A stretch of 64,000 nt of DNA from assembly GCA_029339505.1 (NCBI GenBank), contig JAQISU010000179.1, positions 8,548,501 through 8,612,500 of the forward strand, given 5' to 3'. This document shows positions 1-12,512 of this stretch, in pieces. Made by a program: the position numbers and the translations under genes. Position 1 is the first letter of the stretch; the number at the start of each line of letters is the position of its first letter. Origin of the DNA: Unio delphinus. Its lineage: Eukaryota; Mollusca; Bivalvia; Unionida; Unionidae. Under the pieces are notes generated by a model, which saw only the letters and a program-made list of their open reading frames with translations, was not told where the DNA came from and did not search any database.

Positions 1-1046
1 TAAAAAGGAGACACTGCTGGTCAGGTGAAATACCTTCTTTGTCCTGGATCTTGACCTTCAGATTCCCAATGGTGTCAACTGGCTTCACTTGCAGGGAGAT
101 GGTCTCCCTCGTCCAAATATTCACAAAGATGTGGATGAAATCTCCTTGACGGAGTATCAGGTGCAGAGTGTAGTCTTTCTGGATGTTGTAGTCACGGAGG
201 CTTTTATCATCTTCGAGAAACTTCCCACCGAAAATTAGACATTGTTGGTCACGTGGGAAGCTTTTAATACACTCGATCTTGGTCTTTACATTCGCGATTG
301 TGTCAGATGGCTTCACTTGTAGGAAGACAGTCTTCTCTGTCTGCGTTTTCACAATGATGTGCATTGCATGCATATGAAGGACTATCAGCCTGATGGTAGA
401 CTGGCTGAGAATGTTATAGTCCAAAAGACTTCTGTCATCATGTAGCAGACGGTCAGCGAAAATCAGACGCTGCTTGTAAGGTAGGATGCCTACCTTTTCA
501 TGTATCATGGCCTTTACATCCTCAATCTTATCAGATGGCTCCACTTCTAGGGTGACAGTCGTCCCTGTCTCAAGTTTTACAAAGAGCCGCATATTACATC
601 TCAAACGGAGAAACACATGAATTGTGGACTCATTTAAAATGTTATAGTCAGAAAGGGTTCTGCCATCTTGCAGAAGCTTATCAACGAAGACCATTTGCTG
701 CTTGTAAGGTAGGATGCCTTCTATGTAGTGAATCTTGGCCTTCACATTCTTAATGGTGGCAAATGGATGCATTTCTAGGGTGATCGTCTTCCCTGTGGGA
801 GTCTTCACAAAGATCTGAATACTGCATATTTCCAGATTGATAGTGGATTGTTGCTGGATATTGTGGTCAGCGAGGGTTGTGTCATCGTCCAGCTGATTTC
901 CAGCAAAGGTCAAGCGCTGCTGGTCAGATGGGATGCCTTCCTTGTACTCGAGCATGGCTTTCACACTCTCAATGGTGTCAGATGGCACAACTTGCAGGGT
1001 GATCATCTTCCCTGTGTGAGTCTTCACGAAGATCTTTATGATGAAT
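1..1046 (-). CDS. diverged polyubiquitin-like open frame, partial at window edge
   Basis: Read on the minus strand, triplets in one phase stay free of stops from about 1150 down to base 1 and spell about 4.6 head-to-tail ubiquitin-like repeats. Position 2 of each repeat lies at 1036, 817, 589, 361 and 133. Spacing is 228 bp (76 codons) except between repeats 1 and 2, which is 219 bp, so three residues are lost near the end of repeat 1. Ubiquitin landmarks such as [19 protein letters not shown] and SDYNI are recognisable. By eye each repeat is only about half to two-thirds identical to ubiquitin. No complete repeat keeps the C-terminal diglycine: the four ends read CS, CN, HA and DF. The usual first Met is Ile, no in-frame ATG lies between it and an upstream stop at 1151-1153, and a TTGTAG acceptor-like site ends at 1047, so this may be a downstream exon. 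Either a ubiquitin-domain tandem protein or a pseudogene that has not yet gained stops; family call firm, gene status uncertain. Confidence 0.75.
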
Positions 1047-1151
1047 CTACAAGATAAACGTGTTAAGATGTTAAAAAGTGCCACACAAATCACAGATAGA
1101 TTGGGAAAGCGAAATGAATTTAATACAAATGTAGTGAAAGCTCTAGAAATT

Positions 1152-2757
1152 TATCATGGAAAAGGAGACGAAAATGAAAACTGTAAAGCAATGAAAAAGC
1201 ATATAGAAAATAACTTGAATATTTGGGTGCTAACGCCATTTTGCCTAATGGAGTGAGCTCAAGTGGCCAAAACGTATATATAATTAAAAAAATATTAAAT
1301 CTATGGATTTTTAAAATGATATATTACCTAATATTGATAATGAAGCTATATAATATTTGTGAGCATATAACGCCCACTACATAAACAAACAAAAAAACCA
1401 CTATATAGCGCGAAGGAGGTGGGTGGCATTACCTAGTCCAGTCCTGATTAAATATGTAAATATTTTAATGTATAACCAACATCACCAATGGAGGGCTTAT
1501 ATATGTATATAAATATAAGAAGGACTTGCAATATTTCATGTTAGTTACGTCTTTACAAATATAAAGTAAATACTATGGAATTGACTTCATGATATCAAAC
1601 GCAAAATCATAAGAGCGTATCATATGAGGATAACCTACCGTAACCGTAGCATTTTGCTGGGCAGGCTTCAATGTGAATTCGATGAAACGTTGATCTGGTT
1701 TTAATGGAACCCAACGATGTTCAAGTCCAATATATTTCAAGAATAAGTATTATTCAGATGAATAGTATACAGGAAATGTCTGGACCTAACAGCGGCATTG
1801 GGGTTTTAAGATGTCATAGGTTCTCATGTCATAAATGGGGATTTTTACTCACGGGTAAATGCCGGATATTGAGGGTATTACGACAGTATTGTATAGGCTA
1901 AATGAGATCAATTAGACAGGAACCATGCGAAAAATTTCCGTTACCTGTAATAATTGTGACTCATTAGAACTAATTTTGTTTACATAATAATAAACGTTAA
2001 TACCACCAACCTGATACAATTATTCTATAGAGATATCTTATTTGTAAAAAACAAAACGACTACGTTTAAAGATATCTGAGTTATTAGTATTAATTAACTC
2101 ATGTCAGAATACTCAGAGATAGAAACACCAAATGCTTTTCTTTGTTACAGAACGTTTATGCCACCAGCTGCTGCCAGAATTCTGACTAACTATAATTCTA
2201 TATTTTACTTGTCAAAGTCGACGAAGGTGTGCATGTTTCATTTGGCAAAGGGATAAGTCACAAAATCATTTAAGTTTATCGATATTTTATTTCTTTGTAC
2301 ACCCACCCAGTATACTATGGTATACAACTTATAGACATAGGTAAAATTTTGCGCACCTGAAGACTCAGTGAACAGAGGTGGAAAACGTTTTCAACTTTGA
2401 GGGCATAAATCAATGTAAAATTAATTGTACAGTATGGATTAACGATATGCTTGTTTCACTACATCCCTACGCAGTTGTCTGGCATTATTGGCATTCTTAT
2501 ATTATTAGAGATTAGGCACTATTTGAATCAATGGTAAGTTTTAATATAGAAGCTAAATTAAAGTTTATTATCTTCGTACGGCTAAGAACACATTGAAGTA
2601 ACTTACACTAGAATTTATTTAAAAATAATGTATCTTATTATAGATATTGCTCCGGGGTAAATCTGAGCATGCAAAACACTTTATTCTACAAAGTCAATGG
2701 TTTGGATCGCAATTACTTAGTTCTCATTCGTTGTTTGTTTGGAATTACATGCGTGTT
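1152..2757. other. noncoding stretch, nothing recognised
   Basis: AT-rich DNA with only short open frames and no family signature or convincing exon that I can see on either strand. Confidence 0.5.
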
Positions 2758-3190
2758 TTGTGTATAACCGTACTGGTACATAGTATCGGCATTGAGAATA
2801 CCGATGTTTTATCTTCTGTATAACCGTTTGTACCGGAATTGGGAATACTGATGTTTTTTTCCCCTGTATAACCGTTTGTACCGGGATTGGGAATACTGAT
2901 GTTATATTTTATGTATAACCGTTTGTACTGGCATGGAGAATACTTTGTTACATTTTCTGTATAACCGTTTGTACCGGTATCGAATACTGATGTTATATTT
3001 TCTGTATAAGCGTTTGTACAGGCATTGGGAACACTGATGTTATATTTTCTGTATAAGCGTTTGTACCGGCATTGAGAACACTGATGTTATATTTTCTGTA
3101 TAACCGTTTGTATCGGCATTGTGAATACTGATGTTATATTTTATGCATAACTGTTTGTACCGGCATTGTGAATGCTGGTGTCATATATTT
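2758..3190. repeat. minisatellite, ~48-bp unit, about 9 copies
   Basis: Imperfect tandem copies, each starting TGTATAACCGTTTGTACCGG and containing GGGAATACTGATGTTATA. Copies differ by point changes and small indels. Confidence 0.9.
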
Positions 3191-3581
3191 TGTTACTATT
3201 AGAGAGTCAGTGCTGACAAGCTTATGCTTTCTACTGAATCCCCAAAAGTATATCTTTGTAATTGCATTTCACAAGGCTTTTCAAATATATATATGATATT
3301 AACTAACAACTACATGGCAAATACCATTATTTGTGTATTTGTCCCAATTATACAAAGAAAGGGAGTCTGTTTTTAAAAGCGTTTTGTAACGGCACTCCAT
3401 CTCTTAACAAGTTATAGACGTTATTTTCCGATAATTAATCACAAACTATACTAGAATATTGCCAAATTTATTGCTATATCCTTATGTCCATAAACGTCGC
3501 ATTATTTGTGGAATAGTAAATTGTCATAGGCCACAACGATATAATATTTTTCCTCTCTTAGAACTTTTGTATACTTTATCT

Positions 3582-4005
3582 CTTGGTTACGTTTCGGTAT
3601 GTGCACGTCTGGAAGAGAGAACATTTAATCACTACGTTTTGACTTAGTTACGTTTCGGAATGGGTATGTCGGGAATGGAGAAAGTTTCATTACTACGTTT
3701 TGACTTGGTTACGTTTCGGTTTGGGTATGTCGTCAATGGAGCAAATTTGGCCACTACGTTCTGACTTGGTTACGTTTCGGTATGGGTACGTCGGGAATGG
3801 GGAACGTTTCATTACTACGTGTTGACTTTGGTTACGTTTCGGTATGGGCACATCTGGAAGGGAGTACATTTAGTCACTAAGTTTTGACTTGGTTATGTTT
3901 CGGTGTGGGTTTGTCGCTAGTGGAGAACGTTTCATTACTACGTATTGTAACGTTTCGGTTTGGGTATGTCGTCAATGGAGCACATTTAGCCACTTCCATA
4001 CTGTA
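3582..4005. repeat. minisatellite, ~61-bp unit, about 6-7 copies
   Basis: Tandem copies share GGTTACGTTTCGGTATGGGT and CATTACTACGTTTTGACTT. The last copy is shortened. It lies about 390 bp after the 48-bp minisatellite and is unrelated in sequence. Confidence 0.9.
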
Positions 4006-4156
4006 ATAGATGCAAATATTTACCAGTAAGTTGTGAATAGGCGTAGATCGTTTTAGATTGCTTTTCTTTGAACAGTTTGAAACGATAACGTGAAAAATAT
4101 TACATGTCGACCTTTGATAGTGAGAGCCTTAAAATAAAATTAATATGGAATCACTC

Positions 4157-4272
<116 letters not shown>

Positions 4273-4439
4273 ATATTTCTTGTGGAATAGATCTGATGAC
4301 TCTTTTATGAGGCTGTTATGTACATTCAAACACATTCCGTATCATGTGTAACATGTATATCGCCTAATCTTTAGAAGCTATAATCGCATTTCAACATCTA
4401 TAATGATATGATTACACACACAACATAATAAACAACATG

Positions 4440-5990
4440 AAATTAGAATAAATAAATGCTGAAAATATCTAAAGTAGGAAACATTAATATAACTTGGAGA
4501 GAATTTGACAGAATGAGACTATCCCTATAAGTCTGTTCTTGCAGTCGGGAAAGGTGAGTTTTAAGAGCACTATTCAATGGGATCACTGTCTTTGTGTCTA
4601 ATGTCAATGGGCAATTCATTCCACGTTCCTGGGCTCTGGTATGCAAAAGAACGTTGTCCTCATAGCTACGTTTTCATAGTTTAAATATTGAATATACAAT
4701 TGTCAGATTAGTAGCGTAAGTAAATTACTGGTGTGTGCACATGGGTGAGGATAGATAGGTATGTTGGACTGGAGTCCGTCAGTGAAACGTAGCACAGAGA
4801 ACAAATTTTGTGTTTGATTCTAGATCGAATGGATAACCAGTGTAGGTTACGTAGCAGGGAGGATGTGTGATCTGATCGTGATGATCCGAGCAGCTGAACT
4901 GTTTGAAGTTTCTGGAGTAGATATTGAGACGAACTATACATAATTAAGTTACAATAGTCTAAAATGTAATAATAAACACACAAGTGTTTTAGTGGCATCA
5001 GCTGAAAGATATTTGCGAGCGGAGCTGATGTGTCTCAGCTCAAGATATGCAGCTTTGCATATGTTCATGACATGTTGGTGCAATGTGAGAGTACTGTCCA
5101 GACTCCAGAGTAACGCCTAGGTTTCGTACTGACTGTGTAAATTTAATGTTGATGTTGCTGATATTTATTGTTTGAGATAAAGGATGTGAATGAGAAAGTC
5201 TTTGTGTTGTGATCAGAATGGCCTCAGTTATATCATCATTGATCTGCAGCTTGTTATATGTCATCCATGATTTCACATCAGAAATGTACCTCTCTACTCC
5301 TTGGATGGTAGCATCAACTTCACTTGGGTCGCTAGACATGCATCTTTTGGGTTTCATCAGCGTACAAATGGTGCGACACTGGGTGATACTCTATGGCACT
5401 TGAGAGTCGCTGAGTGTATGTAATGAAGTGAACAGGTCCTGCAACAGACCCCTGTGGAGCATCACAACATATATCAACCGGGCTGGAGTATAATGCATTT
5501 ACAGATAGAATTAGTGTCCTGTTGACTAAGTAGGACTTGAACCACATTAAGACTTATTGTGAATGCCAAATACATGCTGGAGACGGTGAAGTAATATATC
5601 ATGGTCTATTGTGTCAAATGCTGCAGACAAATCAAAGTTATTGAGGACTGTAATCTCTCCGCTATCAAAATCAGTGAGAATGTCACTAACTACTTTTAGA
5701 AGAGTAGTTTCAGTACTGTGTCAAGGGCAATATGCAGACTGTACATTGCTAAAAGACTTTGAATTCAAATGAGATACAAGTTGCGTTAGAACAACGTTTT
5801 ATAAGATTTTAAAAAAAATAAATAACGGGAGATTAGAAACTTGGCAGTAGTTCTTTTTAAATCGTTATGATCTAGTGTTGGTTTCTTCAGCAGAGGCTTT
5901 ACAATGGCAGTTTTGGAAATTGGTGGGAATTCTCCAGATTAGAGATAGGTACTGATAGCATCAGCTAGTAAAGGCAATTTTGTGTCTAAT
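4440..5990 (-). mobile_element. decayed non-LTR retrotransposon (LINE), reverse-transcriptase part
   Basis: Minus-strand frames, broken by shifts and stops, match the RT and C-terminal parts of a jockey/CR1-L2-type LINE. In order: LLKKPTLDHNDLK (near 5880), WFKSYLVNRT and APQGSVAGP (5547-5440), the catalytic box as YADE instead of YADD (near 5350), VKSWMTYNKLQIND and VRNLGVTLES (5270-5090), LDYCNLIMYSSSQYLLQKLQ (near 4960) and LHWLSIRSRIKHKI (near 4840). The tail runs to about 4440. Several frames and the altered catalytic box show it is dead. Related relics lie at 44.3-46.0, 51.6-53.3 and 61.4-62.9 kb. Confidence 0.88.
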
Positions 5991-7049
5991 CCCTCAATCT
6001 GCATTGATGTTGGAATTCAATCAAATTCTATGATAATATATGACAAAAGAAAAGAACAGAGACATGATATTATACAAGAGGTAAGGAAAATAAGAAAGTA
6101 TAAGCACCAAAGTACTTTGTACTTCGATGGTGGTTATAATAAAAATGTGCTATATCAAGTCACACATTACATAGTAGAAACGATGAAGGCACGTGGGGAA
6201 TAATTGTAATTGGGAGACACTAATTAGAATAAGGATTCAAATATGAGAAAGTGTTTGTGTGTGTGTGTGGATATGGAGCCTCAAGGGGGAAGTACGGGAT
6301 TGGAGGGACACTAATCATAATCACTACAAAAATATATACACTAGGTAAAAGAGTATAGTTCATATTATTTTTTATTCAAGGGTCTCTTATTTTGCTATGC
6401 CGTGCACCCTTTAAAATAAAACCTTGAAGAGAAACAAACTCTTTCAAAATTTTTGGGAAAAGTTTACAAATAATTAATTAGAGGCGACATTACTCGAATC
6501 GGTAAAAATGCAGACAAAATAAAGAGAGTATGACCCCTACTCGAACACAAAGGACCATATATATCATACAGGAAGCGAAGAACGACACATTAATAATAAT
6601 GCAACTATGAAACACTAGGGGAATCTTGTTTGGTATAAATAAAGAGCACCGTTTTTTCGCCAAAATTGAAAATAAAATAGGAAAAATTACGTTGAAAAAG
6701 AGACATTGATCTGAATTCAGGATGACAAGAAATGGAGAGAATTTGACAGAATGAGACTATCCCGACACGAAAACGACAATATATAGCCCACATACAATAT
6801 AACACATACATGTAATACGCATGGGATATATGCGACCTCTAGTCAAGGTCGACAATGGAAAACAGAGAGGGATTTCGAAATGTGGAAGAAACCCTTTCAG
6901 AAGAACAACCCTATAGAAAACACTAGAGAACAAATTACCCCATATACAAATTATCGAAATAAATTTTTTGACGAAATTCTTTTCGGAAAATAACAACACA
7001 TCAAAGGAGAAACACGCACACATAAAAACACATTTTAATCCTTTTGGTT

Positions 7050-7051
<2 letters not shown>
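5991..7051. other. noncoding stretch with a 30-bp repeat shared with the LINE tail
   Basis: No gene seen. Bases 6734-6763 are identical to 4496-4525, which lie in the 3' part of the LINE relic, so a small LINE-derived fragment may sit here. Confidence 0.45.

Positions 7052-7101
<50 letters not shown>
7052..7101. repeat. (GT)n microsatellite
   Basis: Uninterrupted GT run, followed by a few imperfect GT units. Confidence 0.97.
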
Positions 7102-7103
<2 letters not shown>

Positions 7104-7189
7104 GTGTGTGTGTGTAGATGGGGATGGGGGCTAATCTGTCTGGTCTCCCGTCCACAAAAAAGCAAAATGATTGGCGTCACAACGTGTCT

Positions 7190-7432
7190 TTAGAAATAAC
7201 AAAGGTTGTGCGGCCCATGGGTCATTGAACATGTCATTATGCTTCCCTCCGGATGGTTTAAGTTTGGACAACCATCAGGATCAACGGTACGATTTTTTAT
7301 AAAAGAGGAATGTATGTGGAAATACATGGCTAGCTGAAGAGAGTCTTCATCGACGTTCCAGAAGACAGAAAATATTTGACGAAGAGTAGAAGACCTGCAA
7401 TACCCTCTAAGTAAACGGAATTGTGTTAACAA
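7190..7432 (-). other. orphan 80-codon open frame, unidentified
   Basis: A minus-strand frame of normal composition (contains VFWNVDEDSLQLAMYF and CPNLNHPEGSIMTC), unlike the low-complexity frames around it. TTGCAG, an acceptor-like site, lies inside its 5' part. No family recognised. It could be an exon, a transposon scrap or chance. Confidence 0.2.
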
Positions 7433-7524
7433 AAAGCAACAGCCCTTTCAAGGTCACACGTTTTCCTCGAATAGATTTGCTTTTCTGCCTAAAAATTTTT
7501 TAGTTCTTTTTATAGATTAGGTGT

Positions 7525-7525
<1 letters not shown>

Positions 7526-7613
<88 letters not shown>
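7526..7613. repeat. (AT)n microsatellite
   Basis: About 88 bp of pure alternating TA. Confidence 0.97.
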
Positions 7614-7615
<2 letters not shown>

Positions 7616-7739
7616 CGCCAGTCCCCCCGCCAAGCGTTGTTTTATTGGTATAGTTTATGAACTATCTGAACGTACATAACATAGCCCATCGATGTAGATG
7701 GAACTGTCCGTGTCAAATACAGGACGCGATCTCATAGCA

Positions 7740-8190
7740 GTGCTAAAGCTTCGTACCCACTACCCACTACCCGATACTAGCTGGACTAACTCAACTCACC
7801 CGCTATCCGATACCGGCTACCCGCCACTCGCTGAACTAGCTGAACATCTGCTACCCGCTAAAATAGCTAAAATTACCCGCAACATCCTGTCATTGTTTGC
7901 TCTTTGCTACATTGTTGCCATGTCTAGTACCGTGAGGCCACCTTACCTATTCTATTCATATTATCCCTTTACAGGCCCAATAGATTTTGCCCCTCTATAG
8001 GACCATATTAAATTCCCATTGTTCTTTTAAATCTTGTCTCTATATAGGGAGTTCTTTCATAGTAAATCCCATTATTCCTATAAATCTTGTACACATAAAG
8101 CCCCAGGGCGATTTGAAAAACATTGTCCCTATACAGCCTCAGGGCATATTTTAAACGACAATCCCGTTGTCCCTATACAACTCCCTTTAA
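7740..8190. repeat. degenerate short repeats
   Basis: First CTACCC/CGCTA-rich imperfect units (7755-7865), then three loose copies of a unit containing CCCTATA, CCCCAGGGC and a run ending in AAACGACAAT (7965-8190). The 100-codon frame here reads through these repeats and is not convincing. Confidence 0.5.
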
Positions 8191-8870
8191 CTACGTATGC
8201 ATGTATGTATGTGTGCAAACAAAGTCTATGTTGAGTACGAATTAAAATTTCTCTAACCTGTATGATAGTATTATCTATATTAAATCTTAATTCTGCCTAC
8301 TATTTTCGAGCACTTTTCGAGCTCGTTAAAGGATATCTGACTATCTAGATTGTCCAGAGATAAGATGAATATTTAGAAGTAAATGCACATGGTGCAATCA
8401 GACATAATCAAGTATTCTTTGAGCCTTCCTGAGCATGATGCATAAAATATATTTTCAGCTACTTACATCCCATTTGGGCATTCGTACAAATGCGGTTGAC
8501 CAATGATCAATTTATATATAAATACATGGGGTAAGAATTATAAATTGTGTCTCACTGTGTGGAACAGTGCACACATTTCATATATTAATCATTAGAAAGA
8601 GAAGAGGAAATAACACACGTTATATGGTTCGACTGTGATTTACACCACTGAAATGGATTACTTTGTTTGCCTTTCTACTAAAGAATGAAATATGGTGGGA
8701 TTGGAGGAACGAATCAAACGTAGTTACAGCATTTGTATAAAAAATATGAATGTTCTGCATAACAGGATCTCGTTGCATTTTGCAATCATTTAAATCGGAA
8801 ATATTTAATATGGCTCGTGGATACTACTTTGCTAAATTGATTGTAAGTAAAGCGATCACCTGGTCCCGTA
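8191..8870. other. noncoding left flank of duplicated block A
   Basis: Nothing recognised. Homology with the copy at 28.7 kb begins at the TTTTTGAAA near 8871. Confidence 0.5.
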
Positions 8871-8964
8871 TTTTTGAAATATTTAAAGCAGAACTCGTGC
8901 TCATTCTAAAATTTCGATTAGGTTGAGTCCCTCCAGGTATTATCTCTGGTTTGGTATTTTTCAG

Positions 8965-9154
8965 TTTCTTGATTAACAAGTTTCGGAATTACGGGTACTT
9001 GTCGTCTTTGCTACTTGGTAATCTACATCTCATCAGACTTATGTTTAATGTGGAACATTACAAGGATGAGATACATTTATCAAGATATTATGATTCAGTA
9101 TTTGAAACAGTCATATATCTTTTAAGCCTCTCTGACAAACCTATAATGTTATGA
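8965..9154 (+). other. possible terminal exon (copy A), weak
   Basis: TTTTTCAG acceptor-like site, then an open frame (FLINKFRNYGYLSSLLLGN...) to a TGA at 9152-9154, with AATAAA at 9159-9164. The same arrangement is at 28829-29018. Of five base differences between the copies four change the amino acid, which argues against protein constraint. No upstream exon is seen. Confidence 0.2.
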
Positions 9155-9164
9155 ATTTAATAAA

Positions 9165-11190
9165 CGGATAAATTAATTAAGTTCATCGTCTTGACAAGCC
9201 CCTAAACTACCGTTCATTATGAGGTAGATTTTGATGGCAGGGTTTAACCGTGTTTAAAAGGGTGACTGAAAACTTCTGTAAAGTTTTGCTGCGTTGGACA
9301 ATGCTGCAATTAATAATCAACGTGTTCATCGGCAACACATATATATTTTTACCACCAACAACATAGTCCTACTTTACTTTTGAATCTTTTATCTACAGTC
9401 GGAATTTGCTTTTCTATAATCAACAGCTCCATCAACATTTAATAGTACCTGATAATGTCGAATGCACTTTGTACTAAATGATCTGCTTTATCACTGTCCA
9501 TCTTATTTAAAATACAATAATTTTCTTTTATCTAACTGCTACTTTACTTTATTTCTTATGTAAAGACACAGGTCCACCCCGAGATGTATCAGCTTTATTT
9601 GCCATACAATTATGTTCTTGAGCCGGCAATGTTCTCTAGTAATCACCAGTATCCTCTCAATAGTTGTAAACAACAGGTGTTGATCTCAAATATTTTGGTG
9701 TACTCTCCCTGGTAATCATCTATCAATTATTCGCGATTCCTATGATGCCTCTCGCATCATAGTGATGTTAGGTTTAGAAATTTGTATTCGAATATAAGGT
9801 AGTTTAGTGTAACCATATTACTTTGCATTGCCATGGAAACAAAGATGTTCAATATCTCAAAATCATATTTTTAAAATGTTTGACACCAAACAATCTGATG
9901 ATCTTCATATAACAAGTTTAAGACAAGTTTGTTCATGACGGCACTGATCTGAATATCTGCAACCTGTTTGAAGAACATAACGACATGATGTTAAGTGATT
10001 CACAGTTTATCACACCAAAATGTATTTTCTTCAAATGATTCCACTGCTATATTTAACAATTAAACATATTAGTTTGCCATCAAGTAAATGATAACGGTAG
10101 AAGATGAGAGGGTGGCAAAGATTTGACCCTGCTTATGTACGTCAAGATCTAGATTTTAGTGCGTATGCTTAAAAGCAAACATATACTGTGAGTGATTTTG
10201 CGAGAACGCTTATCATCTTATTGAAATAAAGATAAAGTATGGTAGTTTAGTATTTTCTAAAGCTTTCTACTAAAACGAATAAATTTAAAACTTTCTAATA
10301 GCATCTCAATAAAGCAATATTCGTTATAAAAATATCCTTCAAGGCATTTTTTTTTTATTTTCAAGTTGATGAGAATGTAAGCACATACATTGTCTTAACT
10401 TATCAGTTAATTTTATATTTTATTCTGCTACTGATCTGCTTAATTAAAAAGATTTACCAATAACTAATTTCGAAAATAAATTTTATGCATCAATATTTTG
10501 GCACTCAAGGATACGTTCCTTTTGATTCTGAACTTCATGCATCCGACAAACTTTGGGTTCCGAAGTCTTTAAGCCAGAGAGCTTATTGTCAGCTTGACAA
10601 ACGTTGATACAGGATGTTAAGTATGCTGGATGGGGTAGTCAGAAGCGACCTCTATACAGATTCAACAATAAACATTTTATAGGTGCGAAGTTCTGATTAA
10701 GACTACATTTCCTGAAATAGAGACTTATATTGGGATAGACTGCTGACACGGAATTAATATTACTTTGGTTTCAAAAGTATACAAAGCAATCAATTAATTT
10801 ATGATGAGATATAATTGAATTCGTAATACAAATTGGGTCTCCAAAGTACTGAGATAAATTATCCTTGTTTATTTTTAGATGTGAAGAATGTATTCTGAAA
10901 AAAATGGGGAAAGTACCCATGATTTCTTACGCAGCCAGAACTTTAAAAATCTTAGAACAGATTATTTTCTGACATATTTCATAAAGGTAAGGTGCAATCA
11001 TTTCAAATTGATTGTACTATATTTGACAAATTAAACAATCGATTTCAACTATTGCTTCAATTAAAGAAAAACGAATAAGGCTTTTGTTTCCTTCTAACAA
11101 CATGGACACTTCATAATTATTTCTTTCACTGAGCAATACATTTGAGCTGATTGAATGGCAGTAAGAGTCGATATGCACTCAATAAGCCAG
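9165..11190. other. noncoding part of block A
   Basis: No family signature or exon series seen. The DNA is closely matched at 29.03-31.08 kb. Confidence 0.5.
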
Positions 11191-11363
<173 letters not shown>

Positions 11364-11375
11364 CTTCATTATCAT

Positions 11376-11450
11376 CCACCATTATACCGGCCTATATGTA
11401 TAGCTTCTCGTGTGCTGAAAAAATGGCGTTAAACGATACGACAACGACAA
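11376..11450 (+). mobile_element. truncated SINE tail (copy A)
   Basis: CCACCATTAT, TGTATAGC and AAATGGCGTTAAACGATAC match the 3' half of the tRNA-derived SINE at 19432-19664 read in reverse complement. The tRNA-like head is missing. The B counterpart (31779-31865) keeps more of the element. Confidence 0.65.
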
Positions 11451-11541
11451 CCACATTCTGCTTAAGAAACAAACTTTTGTTAGAATATTTACTTAATTCA
11501 TAAATTAATATGATTCTTAATCAATGAACGAAAACGTATTG

Positions 11542-11542
<1 letters not shown>

Positions 11543-11619
<77 letters not shown>
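11543..11619. repeat. (AT)n microsatellite
   Basis: About 77 bp of TA. The counterpart at 31965-32009 is shorter. Confidence 0.97.
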
Positions 11620-11620
<1 letters not shown>

Positions 11621-12098
11621 CTGCATTTGTTGCTCATAGAGACAAGACAAAAGCATTATTATTATTATAGTGTCAAGAGTTTATGTACATACTCGTGGTG
11701 GATGATAAATCTTTCCTGATAAAGATAATAGCCCGGTTATGCATTTATTGTATGCCTCTAAAGGACATAAAGTTCTTTTCTTTTTTAAAACAAAACTATT
11801 ATCATAAGTGTTTATGGTTGTAAAGACACGCCATAACACGTACGGATATGCTGCATATTTGCAGGGTACCAAACAGGTATATTTTCATGAATGATTTTAC
11901 TTGGTTATTCTCAGTACTTTTCATACACCCCCTCCGCCTCCACCCCTCCCCCTTTGCGCTGGATACGTTTGTTAATAAACGTGGTTGAGAGCAATATTCT
12001 AACTCGTCAGTTTCTGCACACCTAAGCATTTCACCAATCTACCTATTCTAACTCAGTGCTGATATCTGGAAACTCATTGATGGTTTGTTATCTGCACG

Positions 12099-12512
12099 TC
12101 ACAATGCATTGGTAGTTATTATGTCACAATTTATTGGTAGTTAGTATGTCACAATGTATTGGTAGTTAGTATGTCACAATGTATTGGTAGTTAGTATGTC
12201 ACAATGTAATGGTAGTTAGTATGTCACATTGTAATGGTAGTTACTGTGTCACAATGTATTGGTAGTTACTATGTCACAATGTATTGGCAGTTACTATGTT
12301 ACAATGTATTGGTAGTTACTATGTCACAATGTATTGGCAGTTAGTATGTTACAATGTATTGGCAGTTACTATGTCACAATGTATTGGCAGTAAGTATGTC
12401 ACAATGTATTGGCAGTTATTATGTCACAATGTATTGCCAGTAACTATGTCACAATGTATTGGTAGTTACTATGTCACAATGTATTGCTAGTTACTATGTC
12501 ACAATGTATTGC
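12099..12512. repeat. 24-bp minisatellite, about 17 copies (copy A)
   Basis: Unit TATGTCACAATGTATTGGYA plus GTTAC, 24 bp. Because 24 is a multiple of three it gives spurious open frames. The B array (32545-33085) has about 22-23 copies. It lies about 0.8 kb past the HSPA12 stop codon. Confidence 0.95.

Noticed and set aside
848..1057. Plus-strand frame across the polyubiquitin-like region
   Set aside because: Antisense shadow of the ubiquitin-like repeats.
12284..12490. 68-codon frame, and a longer one at 32682-33038
   Set aside because: Translation of the 24-bp minisatellite; the variants show no coding pattern.
12099..12512. CRISPR-like array
   Set aside because: Units are contiguous with no unique spacers, in animal DNA; an ordinary minisatellite.
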